Source: Rusavskia elegans (Eukaryota; Ascomycota; Lecanoromycetes; Teloschistales; Teloschistaceae). From it: DNA of 64,000 nucleotides. Made by a program: the position numbers and the translations under genes. Location of the stretch: assembly GCA_011316305.1 (NCBI GenBank), contig SAUG01000027.1, positions 248,001 through 312,000 of the forward strand. Reading direction: 5' to 3'. The notes beneath the pieces are model-generated. The model had not been told where the DNA came from and searched no databases. It worked only from the letters and a program-made list of their open reading frames with translations. Numbering within the stretch: the stretch's first letter is position 1; each line of letters starts with the position of its first letter. Of the stretch, positions 33,858-46,490 are shown in pieces.

Positions 33858-34372
33858 CTACTCCAAATGAGGTCCAGCAACATCGGCATCCAGACTGGCC
33901 ATTGCGTCTTCTGGTGTCTTGGCGTGTTGTGCTTGTTGAGTCCCCAGCCTCTCCTCTTCGCTCACACCTCCATGCTTGGCTATCCAACCCTCTGTTTCCC
34001 ATACCGCGGTTTTTGAGCCAAGACCCTCATTGCTATCTTTCTGCGGTTTAGCTGCTGCGACCTTGATCACTCGACCGAAGAATTCGCTCTGATCCATATT
34101 GTCGATGGCTTCCTTGGCGTCTCCCGCGAGTTCGAATTCGATATATCCGAAACCTCGGTGCGGTTCTTTGGATGACGGAAGATCGGGTTTGGGCAATGTA
34201 ACATCTACAATCTCGCCAAATGGCAAGAAAGCATCCGCCAACAACTTTTCGTTGACCGCATTCTCAAGCCCGCCAACATAAATTGTAGATTTTAGACGAG
34301 CCTACTCAGCCTGATGAGCAGAATTCGTAGACTAACAGTAGGTTAAGATTCAATACGTACAGCGTCACTCAT
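33858..34372 (-). CDS. RRM protein similar to the RNA-binding part of cyclophilin E (PPIE/Cyp33)
   Basis: 151 aa from exons 34372-34361 and 34301-33858; the first exon has only 12 nt (MSDA). One RRM occupies residues about 8-88: RNP2-like IYVGGL and RNP1-like RGFGYIEF are both clear. The segment FFGRVIKVAAAKPQK resembles the RRM of peptidyl-prolyl isomerase E, a spliceosome-associated protein, but no cyclophilin domain follows; the tail is acidic and Ala-rich. Function is therefore RNA binding, probably in splicing (inference). It shares a 318-bp divergent promoter with SEC31. Confidence 0.85.
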
Positions 34373-34690
34373 TATTGCCTCCGTTAACTTCTGATATCAT
34401 ATCAACCCAGGAAATTTAAACTTTTATGCTATTCTTCGAGAACCTTAGATACGAAGACGGGCGGCATATTCACACTAGCGGGCTTGGCAACAATTTGGAT
34501 TGTGGCTCCGAGGTAAACCTTTCACCAGCTATTCCGAAGCGCGAAGCTGTGGACATCTTTATCGTAAGTCACATTCTTGAAGCAGGTTCGCTTAGTTTGG
34601 CAATGTTCGTACAGGATCTGGGTCTCTAGATTTTCCATAAGTGAACACCTGCCCACTTGTTTTCGACTTCAACCCACTTGTTCAGCCAGC
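34373..34690. promoter_or_regulatory. Divergent promoter region RRM gene / SEC31
   Basis: 318 bp between two start codons pointing away from each other. No specific motif is claimed. Confidence 0.55.
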
Positions 34691-37600
34691 ATGGCGCACA
34701 TTCGGGAAGTTCCACGAACTGCAACTTTTGCATGGTCTCCGATCACAGCCTCGAATTTGATTGCAACGGGAACAAGGGCGGGAGCCGTCGATGCCGACTT
34801 TTCTAACGACACTCAGCTGGAAATATGGGATCTGGCCGACTTCGATGCAAAAGCCAGCTACGAAACACAATCCATTGCAAGCGTAGACACCGATTCAAGG
34901 TCGGTACCATCCAAGATGAATGATGGGAGACGTCGGAATAACGAGAGTAATTTGGGAGCCAGGTTCCACGACATTGCTTGGGCCCATCCCAACAGCGATC
35001 ACCCACAAGGGCTACTCGCAGGCGCCTTGGAGAACGGATCTTTGGAACTTTGGAGTGCTGAGAAGCTATTGGACGGCAAAGGGTATGTTCATAACGGACG
35101 GTACTTTCCCTATCTCTGATCGTACCCAGAGAAGCTTTCCTGTCTCGGACATCAAAACACAGCGGCCCCATCAAGGCGCTCCAATTCAACCCTTCTCGGC
35201 ACGGAATACTGGCCACTGCAGGGGCTAAAGGAGAGGTAAGAAGATTTGGACACCTCTAGCTCTGGGTTTTGACCCCCGTTGCAGCTTTTCATCTCTGACC
35301 TCAACAATATTGACAATCCCTATCGCATGGGTAATTCCGTGGCTCGCGCCGACGATTTTGATTGTTTGGACTGGAACAAGAACGTGCCACACATTGCGGT
35401 CACGGGAAGCAGCGGCGGTTTTGTCACGGTCTGGGACGTCAAGACGAAGAAAGAAAGCCTGACCCTCAACAACATGGGCAGAAAAGCTGTCAGTGCTGTA
35501 GCCTGGGACCCGAACAAGGTGAAGATTATTATATATCTGGTGAGGATCTTGCTAATCAGCTATACAGCCCACAAGACTCGTCACAGCTATACCTTACGAC
35601 ACCGATCCTCTCATCGCCGTCTGGGATCTGCGAAACACAAACGCACCGGAGCGTGTAAGCCGCCTGTCTTAATATTGTCAGCACGTCGAACTAACATTCC
35701 CAGGTACTCCGGGGCCACGACGGAGGTGTGCTTTCACTGTCATGGTGTGCGCAAGATAATGATTTGCTGGTCTCCTGTGGCAAAGATAATCGTACGATAT
35801 GCTGGAATCCACAAACGGGCGAAGCCTACGGAGAATACCCTGTCGTCACGAATTGGACATTTCAAACTCGATGGAACCCACATAATCCATCCTTGTTAGC
35901 CACGGCGTCGTTTGACGGGAAAATCACTATGCATTCGCTCCAAAGTACAAACTCGGATGCTCGGCTGTCGAGTGGAGCTCCTTCGCAGTCCGTCGACGAT
36001 GCAGACTTCTTTAATAAAGCACAGTCAGCGCCACAAGGGAGCAATTTCTCTTTGCCAAAAGCACCTAAGTGGTTGCGGAGGCCTTGTGGTGTATCTTTTG
36101 GGTTTGGTGGGAAGCTCATAAGCTTCAACGGTGCCGAATCCGAAGGGCATACGGGTTCCAAGATCCGTATCTTGACTTTTACCATTGATGCTGGAATTGG
36201 AGAATCTAGTTTTGAATTTGAGAAAGCCGTGCAAGATAAAGATCTGAGCGGTATATGCAAGAAAAAGATCTCTCGAAAACTCGACGACTCCGAAGAAGCT
36301 GACTGGCGAGTCATCGACGCCTTGACATCTCAGGATCCTCGCAAAGAACTCATTCAACAACTCGGATTCTCGATGCCTACAGATGAAGCCGGAGACGGTA
36401 TTTCCAAGCTTACTGTTAACGGGGACACAGTTGATGATGCGCCGTCGACGACACAAGCGAACGGCGTCCCAGCGTCGCGACAGAATCGCCTCTCGGCCTT
36501 CTTTGAAAATAGTGCTGAAGGAGACAGATTTCTTTCGGACCTAGCCGCAACCAAAGGGGCGAAGATCAACAATCCTTTCCAGATATACTCAGGTTCTGAA
36601 TCTGAACCGGACCGAAGGATCACCCGTGCATTGCTAATGGGACAGTTTGACAAAGCATTGGACGTGTGCCTTGAGGAAGACCGGCTTTCTGATGCATTCA
36701 TGGTGGCTATCTGCGGTGGCCAAAGCTGCATTGAAAAAGCACAGAAAGCATACTTCAACCGAAAGAGTGGAGGCCCAAATTATTTGCGTGTTTTAGCATC
36801 AGTCGTTGGCAAGAATCTCTGGGACATTGTATACAACGCACACCTGGACAATTGGAAAGAGGTCATGGCCACACTGTGCACATACGCCACTGTCGAAGAC
36901 TTTCCTGACCTTTGCGAGGCTCTCGGAGATCGTCTGGAAGAGCAAGTTAAGACGGGAGAGAGTGCTGGTACGACCCACCAGGATGCATCCTTCTGCTACC
37001 TAGCAGGCTCGAAACTCGAGAAAGTGGTCGGCATTTGGATCTCCGAGTTGGAGCAGCGCGAGAGAGCCGAGTCGCAGGATACCAGCAACGACTCGACCTT
37101 TGGCATTCACGCCCGCTTGTTGCAGCAATTCGTCGAGAAGGTCACTGTCTTCCGCGAAGCCAAAAAATTTGACGATAAGGAGCTGCAAGCTACATCGAAT
37201 TGGAAACTTGGCCTACTGTACGACAAATATACCGAATATGCTGATTTGGTTGCTTCCTACGGCCAGCTTGATATTGCTAAGAGATATCTCGAACTCCTAC
37301 CAAAGAAATACCCTGCAGCGGAAGCTGCTAAGGAGAGGATAAACCAAGCGACTCAGAGACCAACAGCATCCACGGCGTCTAAGCAGCCTCCGGCTACAGC
37401 TCGGGCATCCCATCGCACTGCCGGCCCTGTGGGCTTAGAGAGACAAGCCATCAACATAAGACCTATGCCAAACCCATCGAATCCTTATGCACCGGCCTCC
37501 GCCTACCAGACCCAACCAAACCCACCATCAACACCAGCACCATACAAGCCACCTGGGTACTCGGAAGGCCCGAGTTATCAGCAATCAAGACAACCATCGG

Positions 37601-38873
37601 CACCCTCTGTCCAAGCACAAGGCCCTTATCAGAATCCAAGCCTTGCCCCACCGCCACGTACTTTCAATGCGTCGCCCTCCATCCCACCTCCATCAAAAGC
37701 TTCAAATATGGGGAATTGGAACGATATGCCAGAAAGCTTCTTCAAACCGCCCACTGCACGGCGAGGAACTCCTAGCGCGCCTTCAAATAACAATCAATCC
37801 TACGGCTATCCTCCAGCAGCGACAGGGCTGGGAATGGCCCAGTCACCAGCAGGCGGACCGTCGCAACCGATTTCATCCCTTCCTCCGCCCCCCAAAGGAA
37901 CGCCAAGGACAAATTCTCCTTCAAACCCGGTGACAAACCCGCCATCAATGCAAAATCCTCCGAACCGACCAACCTCATCCGTTGCTAACACGTATGCACC
38001 ACCACCCCAGGCCTCGTATCAGAGCGCGTCTGTTCAGCAGGTCCCTAGAGGGCCATCGCCATACAATCCTCCGCCCTCAGCCGCACCGTCCAGCAATCGC
38101 TATGCCCCAACCACTCATTCGCCGAAAGAAGCTTATTCTGTGCCTCGAACTGGTCCTCCTCCACCTAATCTGAATGCTCCACAGCAAGGCTATAGCCAGG
38201 GGCAACCGCGCGGTCCGAGCGAACCGATCAACAATCAAGCAATGCCACCGATGACTGGTCCCCCTCGCAACTTATCAGGCCCACCATCGATGACTGGCCC
38301 CCCTCCCAACTCGTCAGGCCCACCACCAGTTGGTTTTGGGAACACAAGGTCGGAAGCTGTTCCTACTCAAGGAGGGGAAGCAGCGAACGTGACTGCCACT
38401 CGGAAACATGGTAAGCTGTGACGTCCTTTATCCTGTCAAAGCATTACGGACAAAATGTACACTAATATTGAAATAGCTCCTGGTGATCGCAGCCATATTC
38501 CATCGAAATCACGACCGATTTTCGAGCTCCTCAGTACGGATATGCAACGGGTGAAGACGCGGGCACCTGCAAACTTCCAGAAGCAGGTCAACGACACGGA
38601 GAAAAGGCTCAACATACTCTTTGATCATCTGAACAATGAGGACTTGCTCAAGGATGATACCGTGGACAGCATGATAGAGCTTTCGCAAGCATTGCAAGCT
38701 CGTGACTATGAGCAGGCACAAAGCATTCATCTTGAACTCTTAACGCACAAGACCGATCAATGCGGCCAATGGATGGTAGGTGCCCAGTATCATCTATAAG
38801 ACCAATAGCTAACCCCCATGTGCTGCAGGTTGGAGTCAAACGATTGATCGCGATGAGTAGAGCTACCCCCTAA
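34691..38873 (+). CDS. COPII coat subunit Sec31
   Basis: Outer-coat protein of COPII vesicles; it pairs with Sec13 and drives cargo export from the ER. Exons 34691-35082, 35130-35235, 35285-35518, 35568-35654, 35704-38410, 38477-38775 and 38829-38873 give 1289 aa. The N-terminal WD40 propeller contains [44 protein letters not shown] and [11 protein letters not shown]. An alpha-solenoid follows, then a very Pro-rich region (about residues 870-1180) that in homologues stimulates Sar1 GTPase. The C-terminal helical domain ends in CGQWMVGVKRLI. Introns cluster in the 5' part and are 47-66 bp. Confidence 0.94.
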
Positions 38874-39150
38874 ACCATTCTTGCTTGTAGAGTCAGGTCC
38901 TTTGCTGAAACAGCCGCACCTCGTCTTTTGTAACTCGACATAGTTGAAAGCCAGCCTTGAAGTGATGTTCTTGTGTGTCTAGGCATCCAATGTGCTTCGT
39001 CGTTGCTGATGTCCGTTGAGAAACCCACCAAGACTGCTTCGCTAAGCTTTTGACTGCCCAGCCCCCAATCACTTAGATATGTATTTCCTTACCCTGCAAT
39101 CAATTCTACATCTGCCACTCACCAATAATTTGATGTGACATCACGCTGCC

Positions 39151-40158
39151 ATGGAGGAATCTCAAGCCCAAGCATTTGTTCCAAGCGATGAGTCTCCCTC
39201 TCAGAAGCAGGCTCGTCTTCGTCGTGAGCGCCGCGAAGCCAAGATAAAGGCCGGAGGTTCAACGCGGCTTGATAAGATCACCCAACTGTCTGGCAGATCC
39301 GCAGAAGAAGGTCTCTGCACCATTCTGCCTCTAGCTGCGATTCTTTACTCCGAGTGAACGTGGTCAAAAGTAGACTGTTTGCTAATTGTTGCCATAGCCC
39401 CGCTACCTCGACCTCCAACAGTACAGGACTCTTCCGCCGCCGATCCGGACGAGGCAGACATATCAAACCACGCGTATCCAACACCATCGACCTCTCGCAG
39501 TCAAGCTCCTACAGAAGCAGATATCCGTCAGCTACTGCACAGTGCTCCACCCCCGCAGGATGTGCAGCCAGGACCAGGCCAGCAACAGGCCGGAGGGCAA
39601 GATGATCCTATGGTACGGATGTTGCAGCAGATAATGGGCGGTATGCCTGGGGCCGATGGGGATGACCAGAACGGCTTACCGCCTGGCCTTGCTGCTTTAC
39701 TTGGAGGTGGTATGTCTGCTCCTGAGCCAGGGGCCGCAGCGCAGGGACAATATGGCAAAGGCGAGAGCGTTGATGGATACCTATGGAAAATCATACACGC
39801 TGCTTTTGCCCTTGTGTTGGGAATCTATATCACAGCCGTGACGACCTTCAACGGCGCCTCGTATTCGGCGACGAAGACCATACCGGGTAACATTGACGAG
39901 GAGACGGGTCATCGGCCGTTCTGGATCTTCGCGACGGCCGAGGTAGTATTGCAAAGTAGCCGCTATTTTCTCGAGAAGGGAAAGATCAGTCAGTCCGGGT
40001 GGATAGGCATGGTGACGCAAATACTGCCGGAGCCGTGGAAGACCTACGCAGGGCTACTGACGCGGTACAGCGGAATCTGGACCACAGTAGTACAGGACGC
40101 AATGATCGTGGTGTTTGTTCTGGGCTGTGTCGCATGGTGGAAGGGGGCTGTTAATTAA
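39151..40158 (+). CDS. Get2-like subunit of the GET tail-anchored protein insertion complex
   Basis: ER membrane receptor subunit that, with Get1, receives tail-anchored proteins from Get3. Exons 39151-39310 and 39398-40158 give 306 aa. The N-terminus carries the basic RLRRERREAKIKAGG motif that binds Get3 in the family. A Pro/Gln/Gly-rich linker follows. Three hydrophobic helices lie in the C-terminal half: around KIIHAAFALVLGIYITAV, RPFWIFATAEVVLQ and VVQDAMIVVFVLGCVAWW. The 87-bp intron splits an Ala codon. It lies just downstream of SEC31, another secretory-pathway gene, without any sign of shared control. Confidence 0.85.
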
Positions 40159-40912
40159 AATAAGAAGGACGAATCATTGCCAGCTCATTTATCGGACTTC
40201 AGGAACAACGTTCAGTAGATCGATTGGTGGCAACTGATGCGATCTTGCAAACTTCCTGGCTACCGCTATATCATGGTTTGGCCTGCCCAACTCCCAATTC
40301 TCACCAGCGGATTCTGAGGCCGCACCGCATGCCGCTCATAACACCTTGAAGTGGTATATCATGGTTTGGTTGACCTGTCTCATCTAGCTCCACAGCGAAT
40401 TCTCTGCTCAGATTGTGACGGTGTACGTATGCCCAGCATTTGGAAAACGGTCTTTCAGGACGTACCACGCCGTGAAAGAGTTGATCTATATCACGGCAGT
40501 TCACACGAATTGATCCCAGGTAGCCACACCAACAGAGACTCTCCGGGAGTCCGGCATGTGCACAAACATCCGAATCCTCTATTCCTGTGGCTGTATCAGA
40601 GACGGTGGTATACTCAATTGTCACCACCGTTGGTCTGACATGGACTGCCGCCTAATGGCTATGTTTCGCCGCTTGCCTCAGAGTTGTCGACCTTGCAGAG
40701 CAGAAGACGCTGCGTATTGGCGGTCAGGAGATACAGATCGCACGCCTACGCAGGGGGACCACCGTTCAGGGCCGCTCTGGGGAGATAGGTGGTAGATGGG
40801 TATTGATGCCAGCAGGGGCTCTTTGATTTCCTGAGTTGTCCGGTAACGCATAGTGTTGATCACGGTGTCGTCCATTAAGTCGTTGGTGATCAAAGAATAC
40901 AACTTGTTTCAG
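40159..40912. other. Intergenic region holding one small candidate ORF
   Basis: 3' flanks of GET2 and POLI, which converge here. Apart from the Cys-rich ORF at 40556-40795 I see no gene, RNA or repeat. Other open frames lack ATG starts or recognisable features. Confidence 0.45.
40556..40795 (+). CDS. Small Cys-rich protein, possibly zinc-binding
   Basis: A 79-aa ORF beginning with ATG. Cysteines at residues 2, 11, 13, 22, 31, 44 and 47 (YSCGCIRDGG, then LNCHHRW, MDCR and SCRPCRAED) form a spaced pattern like small fungal proteins that begin MC and carry CxC/CxxC motifs. There is no signal peptide. Such proteins are common in Pezizomycotina and unstudied. The ORF sits between two convergent genes, so it would be an independent short transcript. 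Random open frame remains possible; the cysteine spacing is the only argument. Confidence 0.4.
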   Translation: MCTNIRILYSCGCIRDGGILNCHHRWSDMDCRLMAMFRRLPQSCRPCRAEDAAYWRSGDTDRTPTQGDHRSGPLWGDRW

Positions 40913-43180
40913 TCAATCCGGCAAGTCGTGGAATCGTTCGTGTGCGGTTATTGCGAAGTCCGGCATGGCTAGTCCACACATGGTGCAGGTGTAATTCAGC
41001 CCTGGTACCTCGTCGTCACTTTCCCAAATGTTTTCGTTCTCCTGAGTCTCTTGGATTGCTTCATCTTTACCATTTGCAACAACGGCACCGAAGGTCTCTT
41101 TGGTCGCCACGAGTGGTTCATTCTCCACAGCTTCCAGAAGCCCCTCGTCGAGATCCGCTGAATCAATGTTGACGGGCGCAGCATCAAGTTCTTCAACTCT
41201 CCAGTCTTTGAGAACACGTTCCTGCATCTTGAACATCTTGGAGATATCCCGCCCAGCGCCATCCCTGAAACTTGCCGCGGTCAAGGAGATACCAGCGGCA
41301 CACAGATTCATCAAGCTCAGATCCCATTCCGATTTTTCTGGATGCAGCTTCTGGAAGAGCGGGATGAGGGTCTCCCGTACCAACACTTCTGATTGATCCT
41401 CAATGCTACCACTGAGATTGAGGACCAGAGAAGGCATATCACATGATCGAGAAATGCGGTTGAAGGTTCGCGAACGAGTTCCGTCCGGATTCAGAGCTGG
41501 ACGTGGACGTGTGGTAAGCCGCAAAGTCTTCGGATAAGCCAGCCACTGTCGCGATGAAAGGGTGCCATTAGTTGCAAGCTCAGTACCTTCATCTTCAACA
41601 GGCACATCGTCATGGTCCTCCGCGCACGAAAGGTCTGTCCGGATTCGGGACAGCAGACTCCTGGACAATAATTTCAATTCCCTCTCCACTTCGGCCATGG
41701 CGTCCAACCTGATATAGCTATCTTCCTAAATTCGATATTAGGAGGAGCCAACAGTTCAGAATGAGGTGGGATACAGACAATGCTTATCTGCTGAGGCACC
41801 TCTCTTGCACGTCCCACCTCCGAGGTGTCGATGCCGTTGATTAGACTCCAGACTCGTATGGCTATGTCTTTCGGAGAACCAGAGCCGCCGAGCAACTTCT
41901 CGAGTACTTCGACGCCCATGAATGGGAACAGGCGCACATCTCTGACTTTCACATTTTCCTTGGTACCGCCGTACACAAGGCCATTGTCAAATGCTGCAGG
42001 GCGAGCAAGCACATGGTCACGAATTTTCTGCGCCGACTTAAAACCAATGCCCGGAATTTTGCCAATATCATGCTCGTCCAGGAACGAAGCGATGTTGCTC
42101 TCGCCGTTGTCAGGGGCAGTATAAGGGGGCAGCAGGGTCGTCTGACCTTTGGGCTTGTTGACGTTCCCAATTAGCTTGCTGATGAGCTTGGACGTGGAGA
42201 TGCCAACAGTAGAGCTGTAGCCCTGATGCTCTTCCAGCTGATGCCTGAGGTGCTGAGCTAGATGAGAGCCGAGCAAGAGACGCATATAAAGGCTGCCGAT
42301 ATCTTGGTCCATCGCGGTATCGATACCGGTATGATTCTCGGGCACAACATGACCAGCGATGTTGCTGCAGTCGAAAGCGAAACCAAGGGTAGGATCGTTG
42401 CGCGAAAGATGGAAAAAGGAGGACTGCAAGGAGTGGGAATTGAGCATCTCAAGATTGTAGTCTACCATGTCGGTGACATCTATGAAGACCTACCTCAATC
42501 AGCTACGGGCTCGATGGCTTCCCGTCGCTATCTCTTCGTCAGGCAAAACGGGCAGTCGACACCTCAATTGACAGCCAGATTGAATGCTCAGCCAGGGCAA
42601 GGGGTACGTACTTCATCGAAGCCTAGCCTTTCGGCTCTACCACTCCAGGCAAAGCGTTTCAAGAAATCATAGTTTTCCTTTGACGCATTTCTAAAGCGGG
42701 TGAGATCTTCCCCGAGCACGATGACCGCATTTGGACATGTCTTCCGCGCCTCTGTGACCCGCTGGAGCTTGTGAAGACCCTGACGACGCGCTTCGTAATT
42801 GCAAGTGACAATGATTTGCTTCTGCTGTACCGCAAGCGGCATGTAGCGTAGTTTTGGGTTCTCCTTCTCAAAAACTGCTGCGTACTTACACATGACATAA
42901 TGGTCAGTATATTGTAAGCATCACATTCGTATCTCGGTCTGAGACCAATGTCTGGCATCAAGTACAAGCGTGATCAAGCAGCCCAGAGTGAAATACGGTA
43001 TGAAAGTGAAGATATCTTGTAGAAGACTTACGAAGCAGTCATAGTCCTGCAAAAAGATGGGCAGTCAGTCCCAAATATATACGTTAAAGTAAGTCCACAA
43101 CAGAAGGCTTAGTCGCTCACAAAGTGGATGATCAGCCTCCTGTCATCCCTTTTCAAAGCTTTTGTCGCAAAAGCAGCCAT
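40913..43180 (-). CDS. DNA polymerase iota-type Y-family translesion polymerase
   Basis: Error-prone polymerase that copies past damaged bases. Exons 43180-43121, 43046-43032, 42884-42612, 42489-41779 and 41725-40913 give 623 aa. The palm begins RLIIHFDYDCFYAAVF; DYDCF, with the first catalytic acids, is encoded entirely by a 15-nt exon. IVTCNYEARRQGLHKL, LGEDLTRFR and ERLGFDEVFIDVTDM identify the iota rather than eta branch. The helix-hairpin-helix IGKIPGIGFKSAQKI and little-finger regions follow. The C-terminus has a C2H2 ubiquitin-binding-zinc-finger-like end (CTMCGLAMPDFAITAHERFH). It shares a 294-bp divergent promoter with the 43475 gene. Confidence 0.92.
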
Positions 43181-43474
43181 CGCCAACATCGAACATGTCT
43201 TTTTATCCTTTGACTGACGCCACTGCAGCTAAAGCATGAACATAAAACTAATTTCAGCGACAAGTATTCAAATTATAAGATCTGGATTGGTTCAACAGCT
43301 GCTGTGTATATAATCCAGGTCTCAAACGCCACAGCCGCCAAGGTTCTGATATTGACTGCGTTCAATGTGTCAAAAGTCCACCGTAAAATACGAAGCTCCG
43401 TGCCGGTACTCCCGTCGTCCAAGCTTGTCTTCATCTCATTCAAGTGTTGCGTTAATACCACCCCAAACGTTACG

Positions 43475-44318
43475 ATGTCGGCTGCCATTCCTCGCTTCCT
43501 ACTACCTTGGCTCGATGTCCCTTTCAAACGGACTTCCAGACTCCTGTCTTTTGCCGCAACCCACCGCGGGCTTCAGTGCCGCAATGCAGCTACGAACTCA
43601 ACCTCCTCAAAACCCCGTGTCCTGGAAAAGCCCGCCAAATTCTACCCCCCTTCACATCCGCAACGTCTTGCCAAAAGAGCACTTCCCCGACAGTATCCCG
43701 GACCACCGCTGTCGCAGGCGCAAAAGGAGGAGCAAAAGGTCAAGAAATATCCGCACATGATGCCAGCCGAAGGAACCTTCATGTTTTGGTTCCTCAATAG
43801 TCGAATGTTGCATATGGGCATTTGCCTGGTAAATACTACACTCCCATCACCGACGGATGCTCTGTGTACTCTTTGCTAACGTCCCATCCTAGTCCGTGCT
43901 ACTCTCCCTCTCCGTCTTCGTCTTCGTCGAGAATTTCCACCGGTCCACACCGTTCGTCGACAAATTACCGCCAGGGCAAGAATTCTGGTCCCACCCTTTC
44001 AAATTCATCCGTACATACGGACAAGTCTACAAAATGCACACGGACCACATCAGCGCCGAGACGGCCGAACGGAGAAAGAAGAAAGTCGATGACGTGCAAA
44101 AACGGAGCCGTTATCGGAAAGCTCACGGCTTGGAGGATGAGCAGGGGTTGGGTGGGTGGACGGCGAAGAACGATGCGGATTCTTTGGGTCCTTCGATCCC
44201 TACGGGGAACCTGCCGGGGGATGATGCCTCACCACAGGCACCTGGTGATAAATCGACCTATGTTGATTTCGAGGGGAAAAGACGCCCGGTCAAAAGGTGG
44301 CTGGGTATCTGGGAGTGA
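43475..44318 (+). CDS. Conserved-looking mitochondrial-type single-pass membrane protein, function unknown
   Basis: Exons 43475-43828 and 43893-44318 give 259 aa. The first about 45 residues are basic, hydrophobic and hydroxylated (FLLPWLDVPFKRTSRLL), as in a mitochondrial presequence. A Pro/Lys-rich stretch leads to one predicted transmembrane helix spanning the splice site (MLHMGICLSVLLSLSVFVFV). After it come the segment FWSHPFKFIRTYGQVYKMH and a charged helical KKKVDDVQKRSRYRK region, then a Gly/Asp-rich tail ending KRWLGIWE. I do not recognise a named family. The intron joins the frames exactly in the membrane helix, which supports a real gene. Location in a mitochondrial membrane is inference. 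Confidence 0.75.
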
Positions 44319-44793
44319 TAGAGTAGCGCCGGCTTCGGATGCCGTAGATATACCTCATGATCGGTTCTCAGTGGGACTACAATACAGCACGACGGAATCG
44401 CCTATGGATCCAACAATGCTCATTCAGCTTTCTCTCTGGACTATGCAATTTTCACATAGTGAATCATGACTGCAAGCGCATTCGCACATATGAAGTATGG
44501 ATGTCACTCTGTGTGTGTATGTGTGGACGAACCTTGATCCATGATATACACCGAGCTTGAAAGTAAATGTACAGCCCATAGGGAAGTCGGCCGCACAGAG
44601 CATTGCAGTGGCTGATTCGCACAACGCCTCACCAAGAATTGCTTGCGACGTTGAATTGGAATGATTCGTTCTAGGAATACCAGCGTCATCCGATAAATTG
44701 GGATATGCAACCAGAAAGCCCTACCGGGTCCTGCCTTACGCCATTCCAAGATCTACGCTAACGATGCAATGTCAAAGAAAGGGAAGACGTAAA
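44319..44793. other. Intergenic region between convergent genes
   Basis: 3' flanks of the 43475 gene and the complex I gene. A short TG-rich run lies near 44505-44525. No gene was seen. Confidence 0.5.
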
Positions 44794-46490
44794 TCATTGG
44801 CCTGGCGAGATCAACAACCCCTGTTTCTGCGCATCGTGCTGCCATCCACCTGCTCGTGCCTCGCCGCCATGCTTCTCGGCATATCCTTTCACCCGTTCTT
44901 CCAATTCGGGTCGAAAATGGCGAACGAGGCCTTGCAGAGGCCAGGCAAACGCTTCGCCCAAAGCTAAGATGCAAATGTTAGCACGGCTTACGACGTTGAT
45001 CTGGACAGGATCGAAGGCTTACCGCAGATGGTATGACCTTCAACTTGCTTAGTCAACTCTTGTAGCATATCTATCTCTCGAGCCCTCGCCTGGCCTCGTT
45101 CGAACCTCTGCATGATCTGTTCGGTCCATCTACTTCCCTCGCGGCATGGGGTACATTGGCCGCAGCTTTCATGTTTGTAGAAAGAAGCTAGTCTTGAGAT
45201 GGCACGGACGACGTCGGTGCTCTTGTCCATAACGATGACCGCAGCCGTGCCCAGACCCGACTGGCTGTCTTTGAGAGCGTCAAAGTCCATCAGCTGCTCG
45301 TCGCATACATTCTTGGGTAGGATCGGAGTTGATGAGCCTCCAGGTATTATGGCCTTGAGGTTGTCCCAGCCTCCTCTAACACCACCACAATGTTTTTCGA
45401 TGAGTTCTTTCAGCGGGATTGACATTTCCTCTTCTACAGTGCAAGGGTTGTTGACGTGGCCGGAGATGCAGAACAACTTTGTGCCTGAGTTTCTTTCTCG
45501 CCCAAAGCTGTTAAACCAGTTGGCACCTCGGCGGCATATGGTGGGAGCGACCGCGATAGTCTCAACATTGGCCACAGTGGATGGACACCCAAAAAGGCCG
45601 ACCGCCGCTGGAAAGGGGGGTTTTAGTCGTGGTTTTCCCGGTTTGCCCTCAAGTGATTCGATGAGCGATGTTTCCTCTCCGCAAACGTAGGCGCCCATTC
45701 CTCGATGAAGGAAAATATCAAAATTGTAACCGGAACCACAGGCATTCTGCCCGATTAAGCCCTCCTTGTAGGCTTCTTGGATCGCTCGCTGCAGAACGGT
45801 AGCTTCGTGGTAGAATTCACCCCGGATATATATATACGCCGCGGTGCAGTTCATCGCACGACCAGCAACAAGACAACCTTCGATCAGTTTGTGGGGATCC
45901 TTGCGCATAATCTCTCGGTCCTTGCATGTACCAGGCTCGCCTTCATCGGCGTTGACAACGAGATACCGAGGCTTGGTGTCATTTTCCCATCCTTTGACAT
46001 TCATAAAAGACTGCATGTTGTCAGCTAGTACTCATCAACCAAGGAGCTGTTGGTGTACCCATTTCATGCCAGCAGGGAACCCAGCGCCACCGCGACCGCG
46101 CAAACCCGAAGCCTTGATTTCTGATATGATCTAATAGATTACGTCAATAGCAACTTGTGTTGAGGAGTTGAGAATTCAGCGAACCCAGTCATGACCCTTC
46201 AGTAGAATTTCCTTTGTCTTGTACCAATCGCCATACTTCATTGCACTCTTCAAGTCGGCTCCATGATGACCATATAAATTTTGGAATATCCTGTCTTGGT
46301 CCTTGAGGCCGCCAAATCTCGTCCTCTTCGGAGGTTCTGGCGTGCCATCTTGGACTGTTGCGAATTCTCGGCGAGGCGGTCTCGATTGCAATTGAACATG
46401 TGGGGTCCAGGGAGCGGCAGTAGCAGCAGGAAGAAGGCGATGGGAAAGGCAATTGATGGGTTGCGTGATGAGCGTCCTACCTGTTGCCAT
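44794..46490 (-). CDS. NADH:ubiquinone oxidoreductase 51-kDa subunit (NDUFV1/NuoF type)
   Basis: Complex I entry subunit that oxidises NADH with FMN and one 4Fe-4S cluster (N3) on the matrix side. Exons 46490-46185, 46130-46059, 46010-45023 and 44963-44794 give 511 aa. An N-terminal presequence precedes the [17 protein letters not shown] start of the mature region. [16 protein letters not shown] forms the FMN/NADH glycine-rich loop, [14 protein letters not shown] and [10 protein letters not shown] continue the nucleotide site, and [12 protein letters not shown] plus HTIC provide the four cluster cysteines. The 24-codon exon 2 encodes the glycine loop. Intron 1 has a GTTCGC donor, the others GTACAC and GTAAGC. 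Confidence 0.95.
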
